NCBI GenBank assembly: GCA_964546015.1
Contig: CAZJHO010000003.1
Coordinates: forward strand, 124,001-188,000
Direction: 5' to 3'
DNA length: 64,000 nucleotides
DNA from: JAFGVL01 sp964546015
GTDB taxonomy: Bacteria; Bacteroidota; Bacteroidia; Bacteroidales; Paludibacteraceae
Both the position numbers and the translations under genes were made by a program. Below are positions 8,090-15,592 of this stretch, piece by piece (within the stretch, counting starts at the first letter, position 1; each line of letters opens with the position of its first letter). Below the pieces are notes generated by a model. The model did not search any database and was not told where the DNA came from. It saw nothing but the letters and a program-made list of their open reading frames with translations.

Positions 8090-8105
8090 AAAATTTCACT
8101 CCTGT
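8080..8105 (-). terminator. Hairpin between convergent genes
   Basis: ACAGGAGT (8080-8087) pairs with ACTCCTGT (8098-8105) around a 10-nt loop. On the minus strand it is followed by a T-rich run, so it best serves the DEAD-box helicase gene ending at 8119. It overlaps the end of the carbonic anhydrase gene. Confidence 0.5.
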
Positions 8106-8118
8106 TCAAATTCAAAAT

Positions 8119-9876
8119 CTATCTGCGGTTTCTTCTCCAAGGTTTATCTGAATTTCCTCCACCTTTTTTATTGTCACGCTCACGATTTCTATTTCCATCG
8201 TTATTTGAACGATTTTCATTTCTTCCGCTATAATTTTTTCTTTTAGTGTTTCCTTCGGTATTCGAACGGTTTCCTTTTACAACCGATATTTCTATCGTAT
8301 CTTGTCCGACAAAAGAATTAACCACTTTATCCATTTGATCCTCAAAAATATCGAAGAAAGTATATCTGTTCGTTACTTCAATATCGCCAACGCTGATAGA
8401 TTTATCGCCAACCGTATCGTTAATGATTCCCAATAAGCGTTTCGGATTGATTTGGTCGCGACTACCCATATTTATTTTCAGGCGTACTCGCTGCCCTCGG
8501 CGATCCCTTTTTTCGCCTCGTCCACTACGCTCGCCACCGCGAGGCTCTTTTTCTTTTACATTCAAATCAGGTGCTTCTTTGTAATAATCCAAAAAGCGGT
8601 TAAATTCTAACGAAACAAAGCGTTTAATTATATCTTCTTTTTCTAAATAAGATAATTTTTTGAGTATCTCGGGGAAAAGCGGGTCGAGTTGTTCGTCGTT
8701 TACTTCTACATTTTCCATTCGGTCAATCAAATGGAAAAGTTGTTTTTTGCAAACTTCCAATCCGTTTGGTATCAGTTGCTGTTCAAATTTACGATTGATA
8801 ATTCTTTCTATTTCACGGATTTTATTTCGCTCTTTGCTGTGAACAATTGCAATAGAAACCCCTTTTTTGTTGGCACGACCGGTACGCCCGCTACGGTGTG
8901 TGTAGCTTTCCACATCGTCAGGAAGATTATAATTTATAACATGCGTCAGATTGTTTACATCCAGTCCGCGGGCGGCAACATCGGTAGCCACCAACACCTG
9001 CAGGTTTTTGATACGGAATTTATTCATCACCGCATCCCGCTGTGCTTGCGAGAGGTCACCATGTAAAGCATCGGCATTATAACCGTCTTTCATTAGTTTT
9101 TCGGCAATGTCTTTGGTTTCTTGCCTAGTACGGCAAAAAACAATACCATAAATATCAGGGTTCAAATCCACCACACGCTTCAAAGCTAAATAACGGTCTT
9201 TAGCTTGTACTAAATAATAAATGTGCTCTACATTTTCGTTACCAGAGTTCTTTTTACCAATAGCAATTTCTTCGCGATCTTTCATATATTTACGCGAGAT
9301 ATTGGTAATTTCGTTTGGCATGGTCGCCGAAAAAAGCATTGTTCGACGAGTTTCAGGAGTTTTTTCAATGATATTTTCAATATCATCCAAAAAACCCATA
9401 TTGAGCATTTCGTCAGCTTCGTCAAGTACAAGGTAATCGATAAGAGAAAGATTTACTTTGCATCGCTCCATCAAATCGATTAATCGACCAGGAGTTGCCA
9501 CCAAAATTTGTGGCGAAATATCCAACTGGCGCAATTGCGTAATAATATTTTCGCCGCCATATACCGGCACGACTTTTACTCCTTTGAGATATTTGGAGTA
9601 GTTTTTCATATCATTGGCAATTTGAATACAAAGCTCGCGCGTAGGAGCCAAAATAAGTGCCTGTGTTTGTTTTTTATCCGCATTGATAAGATTCAAAATC
9701 GGCAATCCGAATCCGGCAGTTTTACCTGTTCCTGTTTGAGCCAATGCTACAAGGTCACGGGCGTCGTTCATCATAAACGGAATACTACGCTCTTGTATAG
9801 GCATAGCATTTTCATAGCCGAGTTCTTCAATGGCACGAAGAATCTCGTCTTTAAGTCCTAATTCTTTAAAAGTCAT
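8119..9876 (-). CDS. DEAD-box RNA helicase with DbpA-type C-terminal domain
   Basis: ATP-dependent RNA helicase of the DeaD/CsdA group, likely acting in ribosome assembly or mRNA turnover, often cold-induced. All helicase motifs are readable: Q-motif MPIQERSIPF, Walker A AQTGTGKT, PTREL, TPGRL, DEAD, SAT, ATDVAARGLD and HRSGRTGR. A DbpA-like RNA-binding domain follows at about residues 462-538 (RVRLKINMGSRDQINPKRLL), then a low-complexity Arg/Asn/Gly tail. Length is 585 residues. A long, hairpin-rich leader precedes the start codon. Confidence 0.93.
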   Translation of the reverse strand: MTFKELGLKDEILRAIEELGYENAMPIQERSIPFMMNDARDLVALAQTGTGKTAGFGLPILNLINADKKQTQALILAPTRELCIQIANDMKNYSKYLKGVKVVPVYGGENIITQLRQLDISPQILVATPGRLIDLMERCKVNLSLIDYLVLDEADEMLNMGFLDDIENIIEKTPETRRTMLFSATMPNEITNISRKYMKDREEIAIGKKNSGNENVEHIYYLVQAKDRYLALKRVVDLNPDIYGIVFCRTRQETKDIAEKLMKDGYNADALHGDLSQAQRDAVMNKFRIKNLQVLVATDVAARGLDVNNLTHVINYNLPDDVESYTHRSGRTGRANKKGVSIAIVHSKERNKIREIERIINRKFEQQLIPNGLEVCKKQLFHLIDRMENVEVNDEQLDPLFPEILKKLSYLEKEDIIKRFVSLEFNRFLDYYKEAPDLNVKEKEPRGGERSGRGEKRDRRGQRVRLKINMGSRDQINPKRLLGIINDTVGDKSISVGDIEVTNRYTFFDIFEDQMDKVVNSFVGQDTIEISVVKGNRSNTEGNTKRKNYSGRNENRSNNDGNRNRERDNKKGGGNSDKPWRRNRR

Positions 9877-10146
9877 CTTTTTTTTGCTTACTATTTTGAC
9901 TATTTACAATCTTACAATTTAAAATAGATAAAAAACAACTGTCATTATAACGAGACAGCAAAATCGTCAAATTGTAAATTGTTCATGTAAATGGCTACAC
10001 GCTTGATGAGTATTTTTCCGGCAAAAAATCAAAGTTTTCTTTTTAAAAGAAAATCGTGTAACCCTTCACTAAAAATGGTGAGAAACTCTATCTTTCAGAG
10101 TTTAATCGCAGACGAATACCCAAAGGTGTGTTAATAAAATCGGGCA
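9877..10146 (-). promoter_or_regulatory. Long structured 5' leader of the DEAD-box helicase gene
   Basis: About 265 nt without coding potential lie between a TACCTTTG box and the helicase ATG. On the minus strand several hairpins can be read: ACTCTGAAAGATAGAGT (around 10085-10101), TTTTCTTTTAAAAAGAAAA (around 10035-10054) and CTGTC/GACAG (around 9939-9957). A word-repeat pair sits next to the start codon. DEAD-box cold-shock helicases in other bacteria have long regulatory leaders; that this one is regulatory is inference. Confidence 0.45.
9896..9994 (-). repeat. Inverted word-repeat element (TTTACAAT type)
   Basis: Left arm 9896-9923 (ACAATCTT, ACAATTTA units) is mirrored by right arm 9965-9994, which reads on the other strand as TTTACATG, AACAATTT, ACAATTTG. 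The arms enclose about 40 nt that contain a separate CTGTC/GACAG hairpin. It forms the start-proximal part of the helicase leader. Confidence 0.55.
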
Positions 10147-10154
10147 CAAAGGTA
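10147..10154 (-). promoter_or_regulatory. -7 element TACCTTTG for the DEAD-box gene
   Basis: Exact TAnnTTTG match on the minus strand, 270 bp upstream of the helicase start and just after the rhomboid stop codon. No clear -33 box. It is the only exact match in the gap. Confidence 0.4.
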
Positions 10155-10164
10155 GTTAAAATAT

Positions 10165-10863
10165 TTAAGATTCAGCATTTTTATCTTTTTTCTCTTCACC
10201 TTCCAGTTCAAAACTTTCGGCATATTCATCAAAAGCAACTTCTTCAGGTGTTTCTTCGTCTTCATGCCAATCTTCTACAGGGCGCTGTGGTCCTTCTTTT
10301 CTGTAAATAACAGCCAATACACTACCTACAAACATTCCGGACAAATGTCCTTCCCAAGAAATAGGATCATTTAGTTGCCACGGAAATATATGCCAGATGA
10401 TATTTCCATACAAAAAAACAACAATCAATGAAATAGCAATTAATGGAATATGTTTGCGCAGTAACCCGCTTACACAAAGGAAGAAAGCCAGAGCATACAC
10501 CAATCCGCTGGCTCCAACATGCCATGTATCGCTCCGACCAATACACCAAAGCATCGCTCCTGAAAATACCCAACAAAAAAGAAATACTTTTTCGGAAACT
10601 TCTCCGTAAAAATAAAACAGTGCTGCCATTAATAAGAAAAGGGCAAAACAATTATTAAACAAATGCCCCCAATCAGCATGTATAAAAATCACCGTCACCA
10701 ACCCATACAATCCATCAATGGAACGGGGATGAATCCCCAAAAAATAAAAATCTTTCCCCAGACCTTTCTCCAAAACGAAAGCAAGGATGATAAATAAAAC
10801 CATCCCTGCCGAAATAAGAAGTGTATTTTTAAAATGTTTTTTTTCTGTAATGAAGAACGACAT
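10165..10863 (-). CDS. Rhomboid family intramembrane serine protease
   Basis: A 232-residue polytopic membrane protease with about six hydrophobic segments. The catalytic serine is in GASGLVYAL and the catalytic histidine in WEGHLSGM; the L1-loop HADWGHLFNN is also present. The C-terminus is a cytoplasmic, strongly acidic tail (about 35 residues). The frame is open to 10920, but ATG 10863 (MSFFITEKK) avoids overlap with the upstream MCE gene and matches a normal N-terminus. Substrate is unknown. Downstream of amidase and MCE genes in the same direction, so probably one transcript. Confidence 0.9.
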   Translation of the reverse strand: MSFFITEKKHFKNTLLISAGMVLFIILAFVLEKGLGKDFYFLGIHPRSIDGLYGLVTVIFIHADWGHLFNNCFALFLLMAALFYFYGEVSEKVFLFCWVFSGAMLWCIGRSDTWHVGASGLVYALAFFLCVSGLLRKHIPLIAISLIVVFLYGNIIWHIFPWQLNDPISWEGHLSGMFVGSVLAVIYRKEGPQRPVEDWHEDEETPEEVAFDEYAESFELEGEEKKDKNAES

Positions 10864-10873
10864 AATAAGAATT

Positions 10874-11791
10874 CTATCTATTGCTTTTGTCTTTTTTTCC
10901 AAAAATAGAGAAATGAACATATCTCTTCGGATTATTTTGCAAATCGATTAACAACGAATTAACACTCTGCGATGTTGAATTTAAGTTGTTATATAAAGCA
11001 GAATCGTTTACCAACAAACCTAGTGTGCCTGTCCCATTGTTTATTTTCTGCGTAACACTTTCAAGGCTTTCGGCTGCCTGATCAAGTTTTTGTGCTGTTT
11101 GCTCAAAATTTACTTTGCTCAAATTATTCCCCGTAACTGCAAGGTCAGCAGTAATTGTATTTACATTATGCATAATCTTAGGAATATCCGAGTTCATCAA
11201 ATGTTTTAACTGTGCCGAAGATGTTTTCAAATCGGCAGAGATTTGTTCCATCGAAACAAGGGTATTTTTAAGTTGAACGCTCTCAGTAATTATACGCACT
11301 GAACGAACCAACGAATCGGTCGATTCTAACAACCTATTTATTCTAGGGAGTAACTCGCCCGTTAAACCATCAGTCAAACTCGGAATAACTACTGACGGCA
11401 AAAATTCTCCTTTTTTACAAAATTCAGTTGTCTCACCTTTGGAAAATACCAAACGAATGGCTTTTCCTCCCAGGAAACCATCGTCAAATAATTCGACAAC
11501 GGTTCCTTTAGGCAATCTCAAATCATTTGAAACATCAAGTGTTACAATAAATGATTGCTCTTTAGTAAAGTCATAGCTTATTTTCTTTACCTGTCCTATT
11601 TTATGACCTTTGATAAATACAGGAGCCGTTTCCTGCAAGCCGCCAACATCAGAAAAACTTGTCCGGTAATAATTGGTAGGATTAAAGATATTGACTCCTT
11701 TTAAATAATTAAAACCGAAAAATAGGATAAGTCCTGAAACTATTATTAAAAAACCTATTTTTATTTCTCGTGTAAAGTACTTTTTTAACAT
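10874..11791 (-). CDS. MCE/MlaD family protein
   Basis: A 305-residue inner-membrane-anchored periplasmic protein. One transmembrane helix lies near residues 12-30, followed by an MCE domain at about 37-115 (YRTSFSDVGGLQETAPVFIKGHKIGQVKKI) and a long helical region (about 150-290) with heptad-like spacing. MCE proteins form hexameric rings or needles that carry lipids between the membranes (MlaD in the Mla system). No MlaE or MlaF partner is in the window. Located 7 bp downstream of the amidase gene, an arrangement often seen in Bacteroidetes. Confidence 0.88.
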   Translation of the reverse strand: MLKKYFTREIKIGFLIIVSGLILFFGFNYLKGVNIFNPTNYYRTSFSDVGGLQETAPVFIKGHKIGQVKKISYDFTKEQSFIVTLDVSNDLRLPKGTVVELFDDGFLGGKAIRLVFSKGETTEFCKKGEFLPSVVIPSLTDGLTGELLPRINRLLESTDSLVRSVRIITESVQLKNTLVSMEQISADLKTSSAQLKHLMNSDIPKIMHNVNTITADLAVTGNNLSKVNFEQTAQKLDQAAESLESVTQKINNGTGTLGLLVNDSALYNNLNSTSQSVNSLLIDLQNNPKRYVHFSIFGKKDKSNR

Positions 11792-11798
11792 AATAAAA

Positions 11799-12950
11799 TT
11801 ATTTTACAATCTTTTTTTCTCCATTTACAAAAGAAATGATCATTGCATCGGGAAATTTCGATGTTATTTCTTTTTTTAGCTTTTTGATTTCTTCTAATGA
11901 AGATGTATTCCCGTATGTATATTTAAACAGTTTATTTTCCTCAAAATAAGATGTTTGCAATCCTTTAAATGCAGGATCATTTTTAGGCAACAATCTCCTT
12001 AAAGCAAATAATTGCAATTGGTACACAATCGAATCTTTCGATTCACTGACCGCCAATTGAGATTTACATTCCGAAGAATCTTTCTCTACAACAGTAACTA
12101 CAGGATTAATCCCCGTTTCGCTAGGATTAATCGGCATATTAGAACTTAAAGAAGGTGTGGTCAACTGAACACCAGACTTACGCTCATAATCTCGTTTATA
12201 TTTTACAAATGCATTGTAAATCGCATTAGCCAATTTTTCTTGTCCTTCTTTAGAATTTAAAAAAGCCTCTTCTTTTTTATTACTGATATAACCTAACTCA
12301 ACTAAAACACTTGGTGCCGCGGTAGCATGCAATACCCAAAAACCGGCTTGACGAACTCCTTTATTGGCTCGCCCTTGTTCTGCAAAATTATCTTGAATTT
12401 CGGAGGCAAAACGAACACTATTATCAAGAAACTTATCTTGAATACATTCAAACATAATATAAGAATCAACCGATTTCGGGTTAAAACCTTGGTATTTTTG
12501 TTTATAATCGTCTTCGAGTAATATTACTGAGTTTTCGCGCATAGCGACATTTAAGTTGGCTTGCGATTTAGCCAAACCCAGCGTATAGGTTTCGCAACCG
12601 AATGCCAATTTATTGTTGCTTGCATTGGTATGAATACTCACAAATAAATCCGCATGCGCATTATTAGATATATTAGCACGCTCTTGAAGTGTAAGATATT
12701 TATCCGTTTGGCGAGTATAAACAACTTTTACCAAAGGATCATTGGTTTTTACTTTATTTCCAAAAGCAAGCGCTATTGCCAGATTTATAGCTTTTTCTTG
12801 CGAAACAGATCCGATTGCTCCGGGATCACGACCACCATGTCCGGGATCAATCACTAAAACAAAAGGAGCATCTTTGGCTACAAGAACAAATATACCTGAG
12901 AAAAAAATAAATATAAGTAAAATATATATTTTTGCTGAAAATGAATTCAT
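11799..12950 (-). CDS. N-acetylmuramoyl-L-alanine amidase
   Basis: Periplasmic zinc amidase (Amidase_3) that cleaves the peptide from MurNAc during cell division and wall turnover. After an N-terminal signal/anchor (about residues 5-27) the catalytic domain has the zinc His in DPGHGGRDPGA, the Glu in QEKAINLA, the second His in SIHTNAS and the catalytic Glu in VLVELGYISN. A linker leads to a C-terminal region (about 315-383, YQLQLFALRR...) that resembles a SPOR-type peptidoglycan-binding domain. I chose ATG 12950 (MNSFSAKIYILL) over the open frame to 13019 because it starts directly at the signal sequence. Confidence 0.92.
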   Translation of the reverse strand: MNSFSAKIYILLIFIFFSGIFVLVAKDAPFVLVIDPGHGGRDPGAIGSVSQEKAINLAIALAFGNKVKTNDPLVKVVYTRQTDKYLTLQERANISNNAHADLFVSIHTNASNNKLAFGCETYTLGLAKSQANLNVAMRENSVILLEDDYKQKYQGFNPKSVDSYIMFECIQDKFLDNSVRFASEIQDNFAEQGRANKGVRQAGFWVLHATAAPSVLVELGYISNKKEEAFLNSKEGQEKLANAIYNAFVKYKRDYERKSGVQLTTPSLSSNMPINPSETGINPVVTVVEKDSSECKSQLAVSESKDSIVYQLQLFALRRLLPKNDPAFKGLQTSYFEENKLFKYTYGNTSSLEEIKKLKKEITSKFPDAMIISFVNGEKKIVK

Positions 12951-12978
12951 ACCATAGTTCTTTTTTATGAGCTGCCGA

Positions 12979-12986
12979 CAAAAGTA
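12979..12986 (-). promoter_or_regulatory. -7 element TACTTTTG upstream of the amidase gene
   Basis: Exact TAnnTTTG on the minus strand, 28 bp before the ATG. No good TTTG box upstream. A small inverted repeat TATTCTT/AAGAATA lies just beyond at about 12993-13007. Confidence 0.4.
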
Positions 12987-13130
12987 ATTAATATTCTTAA
13001 AAGAATAAAGTATTTTCATCTAATGAAAAACAACATTTTTTATTATAAAATAAACAAAACAAATTTCTATCCTATTTATAATATAACAATTTAAAACAAG
13101 AATTATTTTTCGACAAAAAACATTCTTTTA

Positions 13131-13161
13131 TTGTAATAATCTGATAAAATAATTACTTTTG
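13131..13161 (+). promoter_or_regulatory. Promoter for the Ig-like lipoprotein gene
   Basis: TTG (13131-13133), 20-nt spacer, TACTTTTG (13154-13161). ATG follows at 13204. Good match to the Bacteroidetes primary promoter. Confidence 0.6.
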
Positions 13162-13203
13162 AGAAATTTTTGTAAAAACCTAAAAAACTAATATTATCAA
13201 TTT

Positions 13204-14454
13204 ATGAAAAAGTTTTCTGTTTATTTACTTGCCTTTGTGCTTAGTGCGTTGTTTTTTACCGCATGTAATAACGATGACGATTCTCCATCAGGTCCCGGGA
13301 CATTTACCAGTATAATAGTAGACGGTAAAGGTGTTAGCAACAACGATAATATTCCTCTTAACAAAAGTGCATTTAATTTTAGTTGGGTAATAGACAAAGG
13401 TTCCAGCGACATCAAAAGTCTCAAAATCGAAGTCAATAACCAAATAGTTACAGACGGAAATGGTATCGTTTGGAACGGCACTTCAATCGGTAGTCAAACA
13501 ATAAAAGGTCAGGCAGAACAATGGGTTAATACAATTACACTTTCTGTACCGAATGATAACTTATTGGGACTATATAATTATGTTTTGACCTTAACCAATG
13601 CTGCAGGAGAAAAAGCAACATTTAAATTTACCATATCTTATAACGACCCTGCCTTCCCTGGCGAACCTACCCTTGCTATCAAATTAGACGATAAAGTAGC
13701 TTATAACGGAATAAAATATGCTGTAGGCACTGATTTGTTTATTTTAGATTGGTATGCAATTAAAGGATTAGAAGATTTACAAAGTATCATGATTGAACAT
13801 AACGGAAATCCGGTTGTAGATTTAGATGGAGTTTATTGGGACGGACAAAGTATTGACAGCAATGCTACCGAAGAACAACTGGAAACATGGAAAAACTCAA
13901 TCAAAATACCTTTTGAAGTTGGTTTATATAAAATAACTGTAATTGATGCTATTGGTTTATCTAAATCCGTAGAATTTGAAATTACCCGCAAAACAGACAA
14001 TGATCTTTATGGTTTAGCCGGTTCAGAGTGGGAATTAACAGCTTGTAATGCAACTATACTAACAAAAACTTTCACTATTGATGAAAATGCTCAAGAAGTC
14101 ATCCTTAGTCAGAATGTCGTAATGCCTGATGATGAAGCAATTTGGGAAGAACAAGAAATGCTTTTACCGCATGACATTAAATTTGAAAGAATGAATGCTG
14201 TTTTCAACTATAAAATAGATAATGTTACTCGAAATGGTCTTTATTCATTTACTTCTGATGGAAAGGTAATTACATGTACTTTTGATGACAATGGAGAAAG
14301 ATTCATCTTCACCAGAAATGGAAACAAATTGACTCGTGAAGTTGACATTCTTGATCAAATGCCGGCTCCTCAACTGATAGATCCGAACGAGCCGGAGTCT
14401 CCTTTGCTTATTTATACGAAAGCGAAACTAACTTACACTTATACAAAAAAATAA
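13204..14454 (+). CDS. Surface lipoprotein with two tandem Ig-like repeats
   Basis: A 416-residue protein of no recognised family. The lipobox is ALFFTAC followed by NNDDDS, the acidic +2 to +6 pattern that exports lipoproteins to the cell surface in Bacteroidetes. Two related domains follow, about residues 35-145 and 155-258. They share the order GxxV/xYNG...F-x-W...K(G/S)...DLxS/DIKS...W(N/D)GxSI...QxExW...(L)GLYxxxxT, so they are an internal duplication. The C-terminal part (about 266-416), beginning LAGSEWELTAC, resembles a lipocalin-like beta domain. Monocistronic, between its own promoter and a strong terminator. Ligand unknown. Confidence 0.85.
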   Translation: MKKFSVYLLAFVLSALFFTACNNDDDSPSGPGTFTSIIVDGKGVSNNDNIPLNKSAFNFSWVIDKGSSDIKSLKIEVNNQIVTDGNGIVWNGTSIGSQTIKGQAEQWVNTITLSVPNDNLLGLYNYVLTLTNAAGEKATFKFTISYNDPAFPGEPTLAIKLDDKVAYNGIKYAVGTDLFILDWYAIKGLEDLQSIMIEHNGNPVVDLDGVYWDGQSIDSNATEEQLETWKNSIKIPFEVGLYKITVIDAIGLSKSVEFEITRKTDNDLYGLAGSEWELTACNATILTKTFTIDENAQEVILSQNVVMPDDEAIWEEQEMLLPHDIKFERMNAVFNYKIDNVTRNGLYSFTSDGKVITCTFDDNGERFIFTRNGNKLTREVDILDQMPAPQLIDPNEPESPLLIYTKAKLTYTYTKK

Positions 14455-14497
14455 AAAAAAGGCACCTCTTAATTTAATTAAAGGTGCCTTTTTTTAT
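14453..14497. terminator. Strong bidirectional terminator
   Basis: GGCACCT (14461-14467) pairs with AGGTGCC (14482-14488), flanked by A-run before and T-run after, giving an intrinsic terminator in both directions. The stop codon of the minus-strand gene (14478-14480) lies in the loop and its last residues RHL are encoded by the stem. Confidence 0.9.
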
Positions 14498-15404
14498 ATA
14501 AGATAAATCGCTTGAAAAGATTTATTGGAAAACGAAACAATTCTACATTAGTATAATATTCTACCGAACTCCCCCAACGAGAAAAAAACTCAGCAATGCT
14601 TGGAATATTGGAGCCTTCAAAATCTAATATTTCTATCTTTCTACAGTTTTGTTGTATAAACTGGTCTATTAAAAAATAAATCGCATTTTTCTTTTTTCCT
14701 TCAGGTGTTTGTACACTCATCATGTAATAAACTCGCTTACGGTCTATCAAGAATAGCGCCGAAGCTAATTCATTCCCCTTTTCATCTTTTAATAAACAAC
14801 ATAATACATTTCCACGCTCCAAAGCTATATAATGTGCTTTCCGGTAAATTTCATACTTCTCATGGTTTGTGGTTGGAAAAATATACTTTACTGTACTTTT
14901 TAAAACAGCATCTATATCCGTTGAGTATTCAAAAATGAAATATTCTTCGGTTTTTAAATTACGAATGGTATTCTTACGGTATCCTCTCCTTACCTCAATA
15001 TAAGGTTTATTAATATCCAAATAATAATTAATCTTACGGGTTAATATAATTTCGTCACTGAAATTTTGTTCATCACAATTAACATTAAGATTTATATACC
15101 TATATTTGTATGGAATCTTTTTTATAAAAAGCTCGAATAAATCGGTTGAAATTTCTTTAGTTGAATAAATCCCCAGTTGTTGAATCCCTATAGGAGTGAG
15201 CACGGAACATATCCCAAACTTTCGAATCCATGGTATCGGCATAATGTATTCATAATCACCTATTATAAGTGCATCCCAACGATTTCCGGTAAATGCGTCT
15301 AAAAACCATGAATAAGCATATATTCGTCCGTTTGGTGACAAAGTTATTACTTCATCCCAGCGATTTTTGTTAATATCTTTATGTTTGATATATATTATAT
15401 TCAT
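14478..15404 (-). CDS. FemAB/GNAT-like acyltransferase
   Basis: A 308-residue cytoplasmic protein resembling the BioF2/FemAB-like GNAT-fold proteins. Features: an N-terminal half with NRWDEVITLSPNGRIYAYSWFLD, a middle YRKNTIRNLKTEE, and a C-terminal GNAT-like segment with ELASALFLID, RVYYMMSVQTPEGKKKNAIYFLI and LDFEGSNIPSIAEFFSRWGS. Members attach acyl or aminoacyl groups to cell-wall precursors, polysaccharides or other small acceptors; the acceptor here is unknown. The 3' end is merged with the terminator described above. Monocistronic. Confidence 0.75.
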   Translation of the reverse strand: MNIIYIKHKDINKNRWDEVITLSPNGRIYAYSWFLDAFTGNRWDALIIGDYEYIMPIPWIRKFGICSVLTPIGIQQLGIYSTKEISTDLFELFIKKIPYKYRYINLNVNCDEQNFSDEIILTRKINYYLDINKPYIEVRRGYRKNTIRNLKTEEYFIFEYSTDIDAVLKSTVKYIFPTTNHEKYEIYRKAHYIALERGNVLCCLLKDEKGNELASALFLIDRKRVYYMMSVQTPEGKKKNAIYFLIDQFIQQNCRKIEILDFEGSNIPSIAEFFSRWGSSVEYYTNVELFRFPINLFKRFILYKKRHL

Positions 15405-15439
15405 AAAATTGCCGTTTTCGCATTTTGTAAAACAACTTT

Positions 15440-15447
15440 CAAAGATA
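15440..15447 (-). promoter_or_regulatory. -7 element TATCTTTG for the FemAB-like gene
   Basis: Exact TAnnTTTG on the minus strand 35 bp before the start codon; -33 box not evident. Confidence 0.4.
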
Positions 15448-15592
15448 TAGAAAAAGATTTTATTTAATCATTTTCAGATCCTCATTTACAGAAACACACA
15501 AAACTCAACAAAATTTTTGTCCGTTGCATCATAGTATTTTTCACAATTGGATTTATATTTTTCATTTTTGCAAGGATTTATTTAATTATTTT

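Noticed and set aside
8689..9861. Several open frames antisense to the DEAD-box gene (for example 117 and 125 codons)
   Set aside because: They mirror helicase motifs on the opposite strand and have no independent signals.
15524..15592. Upstream extension of the TonB receptor frame
   Set aside because: Starting at 15593 puts the signal peptide at the N-terminus; the extension would place 23 unrelated residues in front of it.
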